Shown piece by piece: positions 35,259 to 42,300 of a DNA stretch of 48,693 nucleotides; within the stretch, counting starts at the first letter, position 1; every line of letters begins with the position of its first letter. Origin of the DNA: a virus. The notes beneath the pieces were generated by a model. That model saw only the letters and a list, made by a program, of their open reading frames with translations, was not told the origin of the DNA and ran no database searches. Made by a program: the position numbers and the translations under genes. The DNA lies in the IMG/VR virus record IMGVR_UViG_3300021598_000740, positions 1 to 48,693 of that record; one strand, written 5' to 3'.

Positions 35259-36308
35259 TCAATCATCTGAATAATCAACAGGAGATTCAATAAAATTCTC
35301 CTCTACAACATCAAATGATTCTTCATCCCCAACAGTATCGAACACTTCTGCCCAATAATCTTTGTTATCGGATTTATAATCATCAATTGCCTTCTTATCA
35401 TCTTCGATGAATCCGTGTGTAGTTGCCAATATCTTATTATCAGCATAACCTAAACCATTCATATGGTTTTTATGGATACCAACCTTAGTTCTAATTGCAA
35501 AGTTAACTTTTCTACCTTTATTCGTTGCAGAAAGTTTAGACACACCAGAACTCTTTTGATTACCGAATAAGAATACTAAGGCACAAGATAGGTAAATTGA
35601 GTTACCACCTTTAGGTTGTATAGTAGGTTGTCCAAATGGATTGTCTGGCAACGCTACCCAAGGTTGGTTTACAAAAATCATAGTATTAGTATATGGGAAA
35701 CTTTCTTTTCTCGAAGATGTAATTCTTTGAGCCAACCCCATACCCCATTTTTCTGAAATAACTCTCGCAGTATGTTGATTACCACCTTTACCCTCAAAAC
35801 TCATTTGACAAGGTATTGTACCGATTGAGTCCCATAAGAATACTATGTCGTATGGAATTTCACCACTTTTTTGAGCGTCTAATACTTCTGTTACATAATC
35901 AAACGCTTGTTCAATATAATCAAACCCTAATCTATAAAGTAAAAAACCATCCCAATATGCACTAACCTCACCAGTTTTTTCATCTACTTCTTCAATATAT
36001 TCAGTTTCTAAACCCATTTGTTTAGCGTGTTCAAAACTAAATTTTTGTTCAGTAATAATAAAAACAGGTAATATATTTTTTTTCTGAGCATCTACCGCAG
36101 TTTTAATTAATGCAGTTGTTTTACCAGTATCCGAGTGACCTAAAAGCATGTTAATCTGACCCATAGCAGGACCTGGTAATCCTGTAGATTTTTGGAAAGC
36201 TTCTCCTAGATCAAAGTATTTTTGTTCTTTATACTTATCACTAGAAGAGAACTTTTTTCTTATTGACGAAAAATCAGATGCCTTTTTCTTTAATGGTGTC
36301 TTAGCCAT
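35259..36308 (-). CDS. uvsX: RecA/UvsX-type recombinase
   Basis: The 349-aa protein has the Walker A GHSDTGKT (57-64), an IITEQKFSFEHAKQMG segment, and Walker B IVFLWDSIG with D160. IFVNQPWVALPDNPFGQ follows, in the place of the DNA-binding loops. This is the architecture of UvsX/RecA recombinases, which form filaments on single-stranded DNA for recombination-dependent replication and repair. It ends in an acidic tail (SFDVVEENFIESPVDYSDD). It lies 9 bases downstream of the ssb gene, its natural partner. The symbol is used by analogy with T4. Confidence 0.9.
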   Translation of the reverse strand: MAKTPLKKKASDFSSIRKKFSSSDKYKEQKYFDLGEAFQKSTGLPGPAMGQINMLLGHSDTGKTTALIKTAVDAQKKNILPVFIITEQKFSFEHAKQMGLETEYIEEVDEKTGEVSAYWDGFLLYRLGFDYIEQAFDYVTEVLDAQKSGEIPYDIVFLWDSIGTIPCQMSFEGKGGNQHTARVISEKWGMGLAQRITSSRKESFPYTNTMIFVNQPWVALPDNPFGQPTIQPKGGNSIYLSCALVFLFGNQKSSGVSKLSATNKGRKVNFAIRTKVGIHKNHMNGLGYADNKILATTHGFIEDDKKAIDDYKSDNKDYWAEVFDTVGDEESFDVVEENFIESPVDYSDD

Positions 36309-36317
36309 AACTATAAA

Positions 36318-37229
36318 TTAAAATGGTAATTCATCGTCATCATCACTTTCTAAACTGAATGAAGTTGTGTCATCGTCATCATCGTCATCAGAATTATCAG
36401 TAATATTTAATTCTTTTGGTTTTAATGTTTCAGATTTCATCATATTGATTTCTTCACTCAATGATGCAGTTTCTTTTTCTTCTTTGTCTTCTTCAGCAAC
36501 AAATTTCTTTTGTTCAGAATCCCAAATAGGTGTCTTATTTGTTGCTACAATATCCAAATACTCTTGAGATTTTTTAGAGTAAACATCTTTGTGTGTTTCT
36601 TCGTTATTAAACCACTCATTTGCCTTTTCCTTATCTTTTGTTAAGATAGTAGCATCATCAGCCATAATAGAATTAACCACACTATGTCCTTTATCGTTTT
36701 TACCTGTAGTGATAATAATATCTCTACCTTCTCTAGGATCACTAATGTCACCTTTTAATTTAAATAATGGAATGATTTTATCCATAATACCGTCACCAGT
36801 ATATTTATGTTTAAATCTCCAAAATTTAACACCATCTTCTTCGTTGTCTCTGTCAATACCTTTAACAACATAGAATTTTCTAGCAATAAATTCTTTTGCC
36901 AATTTTTTAGCTCTCTCAGAACCATCTTCATAAAGTGCATCCTTTGCCTCACATAAAGGACAATGATCCCCATCATTTAAATGGTTACAATAAATTTTAT
37001 CCCACTTACCATTAACAAGTTTTTCGTGATAGTATACCTCAGTAAATGGGGAAGTCCCATCTTTTTTAGGTAAAATCCTAAATCTTTTAGTTTGTGATTT
37101 TACACCTTTAGGTAACTTTTCACTAAAATACTTTTTCAGTCTGTCTTCATTAGACAACTTAGTAGTAGTTTTCTTATCTTCAGTATTTTTTTCATACTGG
37201 GATAAAATTGCATCTAAAGTTTTACTCAT
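36318..37229 (-). CDS. Single-stranded DNA binding protein, gp32-like
   Basis: The 303-aa protein has the gp32 layout. A basic N-terminal region (KGVKSQTKRFRILPKKDG) comes first, then a zinc-type cluster YCNHLNDGDHCPLC (C81, H83, C90, C93) inside an OB-fold core, and a very acidic C-terminus ending DDDDELPF. The acidic tail of gp32 recruits other replication proteins. It is the first gene of the replication unit and sits behind a probable host-type promoter and a terminator that isolates it from the upstream genes. Confidence 0.88.
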   Translation of the reverse strand: MSKTLDAILSQYEKNTEDKKTTTKLSNEDRLKKYFSEKLPKGVKSQTKRFRILPKKDGTSPFTEVYYHEKLVNGKWDKIYCNHLNDGDHCPLCEAKDALYEDGSERAKKLAKEFIARKFYVVKGIDRDNEEDGVKFWRFKHKYTGDGIMDKIIPLFKLKGDISDPREGRDIIITTGKNDKGHSVVNSIMADDATILTKDKEKANEWFNNEETHKDVYSKKSQEYLDIVATNKTPIWDSEQKKFVAEEDKEEKETASLSEEINMMKSETLKPKELNITDNSDDDDDDDTTSFSLESDDDDELPF

Positions 37230-37258
37230 TTTTATTTTTTTTAATGATTAATAATAGA

Positions 37259-37290
37259 CAATATTACGAATAAATTGTACTAAAGTCAAA
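37259..37290 (-). promoter_or_regulatory. Probable host-type promoter of the replication unit
   Basis: TTTG (37290-37287), 20 bases, then TAATATTG (37266-37259) on the minus strand: one mismatch from TAnnTTTG. It lies between the upstream terminator and the ssb ATG at 37229. Confidence 0.55.
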
Positions 37291-37299
37291 TTATTTTAG

Positions 37300-37329
37300 A
37301 AAAAAAAACCCCACTTTGTTAGTGAGGTT
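37300..37329 (-). terminator. Rho-independent terminator upstream of the ssb gene
   Basis: On the minus strand AACCTCACT pairs with AGTGGGGTT (9 bp, one G-U) around AACAA, followed by a run of T. On the plus strand the G-U becomes a C-A mismatch, so the signal is oriented leftward. It ends transcripts from the 250-aa acidic gene. Confidence 0.88.
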
Positions 37330-37349
37330 CTTTTAAAACAGATATTTTT

Positions 37350-38102
37350 TTATTTTTTAGGGTAATCAAAAGAGGCTTTTATTTCATTTCTGTCAAAATT
37401 CTCAACATCACTTTGTCTTAAAATAAATTCTTCTTCTGAATCATTAGTTGCTTCATAACCTTCTTTATCTGACCAAAAATCTTTTAACTTAACACTATAT
37501 GGGAAGTTAAAATCTTGCATCGATCTCATTTCTAATTTTTCAACAGGTGTTGGGTTTCTTTTTTCTATTTCTTTTTCTAACGAATCAATTTTACTAATGA
37601 CTTCATCCATACCAGATATTTGATTTTCCAATTCTGATAATTTAGAAAGTAATTCTTCCATTTTATCGCTAACATCTGAAACCGATTTTTTAGTTTCTTC
37701 AGTATTATCAACCAAATCAGTTACATCAACTTCAACAGTATCCTCATCTTCGGAAGTGTCCCCTACACCTTCAGTATCGGCAAATTCATCTTCTATTTCT
37801 GGTTCTTCATCTTCAACAGGTTCATCACCAGCAGGTGCTTGTCCCTCAGGTTCTTCTTTTTCTGTATCTCCAGCAGGTGCTTGTCCAGCAGGTTCTTCTT
37901 TTTCTGTATCACCAGCTTCAGGATCGGCAACATCCATAAAAGGATCGTCACCTGCAGGATCTTGTTCCGTTAAAAAAGAATCATCTAATAGTAAATCACC
38001 ATCTAAATCATCTTCTTTTTCTTCTGGAACATAAAAAGTGTATTCCAAAAGTTGTTTATATCTTTTTAAATCCTCTAAAATAAATTTTTTTTTATTGTTC
38101 AT
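37350..38102 (-). CDS. Acidic coiled-coil protein with tandem repeats (250 aa)
   Basis: The N-terminal helix MNNKKKFILEDLKRYKQLLE is followed by a very acidic, Pro/Ala/Gly-rich region (~25-125). This region contains two 14-residue repeats (PAGDTEKEEP followed by E/A-GQA) encoded by 42-bp tandem DNA repeats. Residues ~140-185 form a coiled coil (KMEELLSKLSELENQISGMD). The C-terminal ~65 residues are mixed. No family is recognised. The leader recalls that of the 641-aa protein. A head-core, scaffold-like or packaged internal protein is possible but unproven. The gene ends in a strong terminator. Confidence 0.7.
   Translation of the reverse strand: MNNKKKFILEDLKRYKQLLEYTFYVPEEKEDDLDGDLLLDDSFLTEQDPAGDDPFMDVADPEAGDTEKEEPAGQAPAGDTEKEEPEGQAPAGDEPVEDEEPEIEDEFADTEGVGDTSEDEDTVEVDVTDLVDNTEETKKSVSDVSDKMEELLSKLSELENQISGMDEVISKIDSLEKEIEKRNPTPVEKLEMRSMQDFNFPYSVKLKDFWSDKEGYEATNDSEEEFILRQSDVENFDRNEIKASFDYPKK
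37828..37911. repeat. 42-bp tandem repeat, two units
   Basis: Units 37828-37869 and 37870-37911 differ at three positions and encode the 14-residue acidic repeat in the 250-aa protein. The in-frame length allows unit gain or loss without breaking the gene. Confidence 0.85.
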
Positions 38103-38109
38103 ATATATA

Positions 38110-38298
38110 TTACATTAAAAGTTGTCTACCATCATTAGTTTTGTAAACTTTATTTACTCTTTCAACAATTTCTTTTCCGTCATTAATCAGACATTCATCA
38201 CCTACACACTCTTTAGATTGTGTTTTTTTATTAGTTAAAAAATCATCTAATTTTTTCCCTAAGTTTTCTGTAGATTTTTTATTTTTATTATCTTCCAT
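38110..38298 (-). CDS. Small hydrophilic protein (62 aa), unknown
   Basis: The 62-aa product (MEDNKNKKSTENLGKKLDDF start, Cys pair CVGDEC near the middle, GRQLLM end) is charged and lacks membrane segments. No family is recognised. It lies between the 137-aa gene and the acidic 250-aa gene with short gaps. The ATG has an exact ATATTTATTAAT motif 12 bases upstream. Confidence 0.6.
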   Translation of the reverse strand: MEDNKNKKSTENLGKKLDDFLTNKKTQSKECVGDECLINDGKEIVERVNKVYKTNDGRQLLM

Positions 38299-38310
38299 AA
38301 CTTTATTTTT

Positions 38311-38322
38311 ATTAATAAATAT
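38311..38322 (-). promoter_or_regulatory. Recurrent ATATTTATTAAT motif
   Basis: An exact minus-strand copy lies 12 bases upstream of the ATG at 38298. Confidence 0.45.
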
Positions 38323-38323
38323 C

Positions 38324-38737
38324 TTATTTTTCAGAAAAATCTTTAATAATGTCTATTATTTTTAATTCATCGTTCTTAATAAGAATTATTTTATTTTGAT
38401 AGTTATCCCATTCTATTTTATACTCTAAGTGATTTATATTACCACTATCTAAATTGTAAATAAATTCAATAAGTTTATTCAGAGCGTTAATAGTGTAAAA
38501 ACATTCACCCTTTTTGTGTACAATAATTGTGGGTGGTATTAGACTAGATATGTCTATTTTATTTTCATTCTTTAAAGGTATTCTATATGTTAGTATTTTT
38601 TTACTATCATCATAGAATGAATACTGAAATATGTTTTCGTAATTTATTTTAAATCTTTTTTGTAGATACTTTTTGAATGATTCGATTTTATCTATATATA
38701 CAAAAGATGCTAATGTTATAATTTTAGTCGTTTCCAT
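38324..38737 (-). CDS. Unknown protein (137 aa)
   Basis: The 137-aa protein (METTKIITLASFVYIDKIES start) alternates Lys/Ile/Tyr-rich strands and a helix (INALNKLIEFIYNLD near residue 95). It has no recognised motif and no membrane segment. It overlaps the end of the 199-aa gene by 14 bases and is probably translated together with it. Unlike the neighbouring structural proteins it is rich in Lys and Ile, more like an early regulatory or replication accessory protein. That comparison is composition only. Confidence 0.65.
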   Translation of the reverse strand: METTKIITLASFVYIDKIESFKKYLQKRFKINYENIFQYSFYDDSKKILTYRIPLKNENKIDISSLIPPTIIVHKKGECFYTINALNKLIEFIYNLDSGNINHLEYKIEWDNYQNKIILIKNDELKIIDIIKDFSEK

Positions 38738-39323
38738 TTTTAATAATATACGGGATTAATCTGTTTTTATTTTTTATTTTATATAAAAAATCCCTGTATT
38801 TATTAAATATCTCAGAATCTATCAAAACGGCAGAATTTAAATTATTTATCACCCTTAACGTTTTTTCTTTTTTACCGTCAAAATAATCTAAAATGTTTAA
38901 ATCAATTCCAAAAATTATATTATCACCGAATATATAAACCATATTATTATCTGATACATACACATATGGTTTTACTAACGTTAAAATTTTTTTAATTATT
39001 TTTTTATTAACGTTTTTTTTACCATATAAAATATCTAAATAAACATAAGGTATGTTATCACCAAAACTATTGTAACAAAATTCCTTAAAAGATTCTATAT
39101 CTGTTTCAAAATCTGCCTTCCTCTCTTTAGAATTAAATGTCCAATATGTTTTTAAATTAATAGATTTATGTAAAATGGAAACTTTATTACCATACATTTC
39201 TTTAACTAAATCCCAACCAATAATTAAAATAGGTAAATCGTTATTAATTAAATCATCCTTACCATAATTTTTGAACCCTTCTATACTAATAGGGGAATTA
39301 GATATTATATTTCCAAAATACAT
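38724..39323 (-). CDS. Unknown protein (199 aa)
   Basis: The start is placed at ATG 39323 (MYFGNIISNSPISIEGFKNY), because upstream in-frame residues overlap the promoter-like sequence and read as low-complexity. The 199-aa product has alternating strands and helices (DLPILIIGWDLVKEMYGNKV; TDIESFKEFCYNSFGDNIPY). I do not recognise it. It overlaps the 137-aa gene by 14 bases, forming a coupled pair between the hub gene and the acidic gene, and a promoter-like TATATTTG lies directly before it. Confidence 0.7.
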   Translation of the reverse strand: MYFGNIISNSPISIEGFKNYGKDDLINNDLPILIIGWDLVKEMYGNKVSILHKSINLKTYWTFNSKERKADFETDIESFKEFCYNSFGDNIPYVYLDILYGKKNVNKKIIKKILTLVKPYVYVSDNNMVYIFGDNIIFGIDLNILDYFDGKKEKTLRVINNLNSAVLIDSEIFNKYRDFLYKIKNKNRLIPYIIKNGND

Positions 39324-39327
39324 AGTG

Positions 39328-39335
39328 CAAATATA
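39328..39335 (-). promoter_or_regulatory. Promoter-like TATATTTG before the 199-aa gene
   Basis: TATATTTG on the minus strand lies 4 bases upstream of the ATG. The flanking AAAAAAATATTATTA matches the spacer of the primase promoter. No TTTG is found at 19-20 bases upstream, so the -33 element is weak. Confidence 0.45.
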
Positions 39336-39354
39336 ATAATATTTTTTTAAAATG

Positions 39355-42300
39355 TTAAGGTCCTGGATTAAAATAATTAATAAGTGGTTGATTATTTTTA
39401 TCAACAAAGGTAGTCAATACTTTTTCAAAAGTAGTAAAGGCATTTTCTAACCCCTTTGGACTATATTGATGTGTTAAATTTATACACTTACTATATATTG
39501 ATGCCGAACCAGATGGTAATGAAGAATAATCATACGCATTTTTATCACCATCTTTTAAATAATTCCAAACTTTTAAACTAGTCAATATAGTAGAAGGTTC
39601 TCCTGATGATGCAATTGTAGGTTCTGCCAAACCTGAGTCACCATATATATCATAGTATTGTTTTCTACCAATAACATATAAATAACCTCTAGGTTTATAT
39701 CTATAGGCATCACCCTCAAATATGTTATAATATTTAGTAGTCTTAATTAAATTTTCTTCCTGTTTAGTTAAATCTTTTAATTCTTTTTCTAAAGTATCTT
39801 TTTCAGATTTTTGTTTTGGGTCATTAACATCTAATTTAGATATCCTATTATTTATATCTTGTTTTCTTCCTTCAATCTGATCATTTATTGAATACTCTTT
39901 TAATGTATCGTTACCAGGAAATTTACCGTCATAAGCAATATTGTTAACTGACCCACCCGTAAAAATAGGTAAATATGACAAATATTTATCTGAAGAATTT
40001 GATTTTCCGTAATATTTAATTTTATCAGGATTTATAGGATCAGTACTAGGGAATTTATCTACATATGTCTCTTTGTTTTCCACATCCCAAGAAATTTCAC
40101 TTTTGGATAAATTTTCTGAATTAGAAAGAATTGCAGATAAAAACATAGTAACTTGTGAATTAGTCAAAATGTTATTGAATTTCATTTTACTTTCTAAATC
40201 ATTTATTACTTCTCTTAATTTTTGATCAGTAAAAGTAGTAACACCAATATTTTTAAATTTATTAACACCCTCATCCACATTTGCTACAGTACCAACACCA
40301 AAGTTTTTCTGATAATCAAATAAATCTGTAGGGTTTAAAACACCTATACTAAATATTTCATTTTTATTATTAAGATTAGTGAACTCTATTTTTGGTGTCT
40401 CACTACTTTCATTTAAATCTATATCTAAATCCGCAGTAATCTGTTTTGAAGGTGATGTTATATATTTTGATTGTCTTAACCCCTCAAAACTAGTAGACAT
40501 TTGGTTTGGTGTTATGTTATGGCTAACACTAGTTATAAGATATGCACCATTAAAAAATGGAACATTTTGTAAATCGAAATACATTAATGGTTGTATATTC
40601 ATACATCCCATAGCCTCAACTTTACAAGTATATGATCTAGTTTTAAATAATCTTAATAAATCTGTACCTACATATGCTTTTTGGGTACCACCTCTTTTAT
40701 CTACTAAATCAGATAATGCTTTAAAATATTCCCCTGTCTCTCTATGTTCCTGTTGACTTAATGAAACATTTTTAAAAACTGTCTGATTTTGTGCCCCAAA
40801 TGAAACTCTAAATGCGACTAAAGAAGAATCACCTAAATCAATATCACCTTGATTATTAATAGTATCTGATTTATTTTCATCAACAATATCTGAAGGAATA
40901 TTACCTGTAGTTAAACTAAATCCGTCATCTTTAAAATAATAATTACTTCTCTCACCAATATCTAACGCTTGTGATGCCCCACCAACCCAAATACAACAAA
41001 ATATAGGTCCTGAAGAATCATTATTTTCTAATACCGTTTGTGGTTGGAATATCTTAGCGACTTCAGTAGCACTTTTAAAATTAATATATGTAGGTAATAT
41101 TTGGAAAAGAAAATTACTGTCTCTTAAAAGTTTAGACATAAAGAAATAAACACTAGTATTTAAATTACTACCTAAAGAAAGAAAACTTTTTAAATTAAAT
41201 GTTGCTTCATCCCCAATAAATCTCCAACCTCTATCTATAAATTTAAAATATTCAAATAAATTTTTATCAGAAGAATCTCCACATATACTAAAAGAACCGC
41301 TATTACCTATCCATTTATTACTTATATTTTTAAAATAATTATAAAGTTGTAATTTTATAATATTTGTACTTTTATTATCATCTTTTTTTTCTTCATTACC
41401 TTCTTTTTTACCATTATCATTTTCTTTACCTACCTCATTAAACTTTTGTTTAAAATTACTAACATATTTTTTCAATAATGATTTATCTACAATCAATCCT
41501 TTATTTTGACTTAGTTGTGCAATCTTAACATTATCAAAAATATCAGGATTCAATAAAATTAAATCTGTAGTTTCTTTTAATTTAGTAAAAATATTATTTT
41601 GAGCTAAATCTTGTTCTTGTGTAGTTAGGGTAGTTTGGGTAATTAAATCAGGTACATATAATTTTACTGATCTTTCAAAAAAACCATTTTTACTATTGTT
41701 AAAATTATCACTATCCACCCAACTCTTAAATTTATTAATAAGTTTATCTTTAACCGATTTAGGTAAATTAATTAATTCATCTTCTAATGGTTCTGTTGTA
41801 ACATTTGTGGTTAATCTATGTCCTACCTTATATAAATAAGAATTTGCGGGAGAACTAAAATTAGAATAATCTTTTCCTGTTGAGAAAGTGAATTTTAATG
41901 GATCCACAAGATTTATAGATTCCTCATATCTCCACAATAATGCCCCAATATAATAAACATATAATTTAGGTAAATTAATTACTCTCGCCCCATCAAATAC
42001 TTTGGTATCAAAAACAGACTCTAAAAACCCTTTTTTAAAATTTTTGAACGGGAATGTAGATAACAATAATAATGCCCTAGCGTAATTAGAACTTTGTTTA
42101 TCGTATAGTTCTGAATATGTCATAATATCTTCATAATCAACAGAAGTATTAGTATTCTGTCTAAAATATGTCATATTAATATATTTACTATTATATGTAG
42201 AACCACTCGAATTATTTAATGTAGAAAGACCTGGATTAAAATCAATTATTTTACATTTATTTAAATTACCTAATATTTCATTATCACTAGATTTAAGAAT

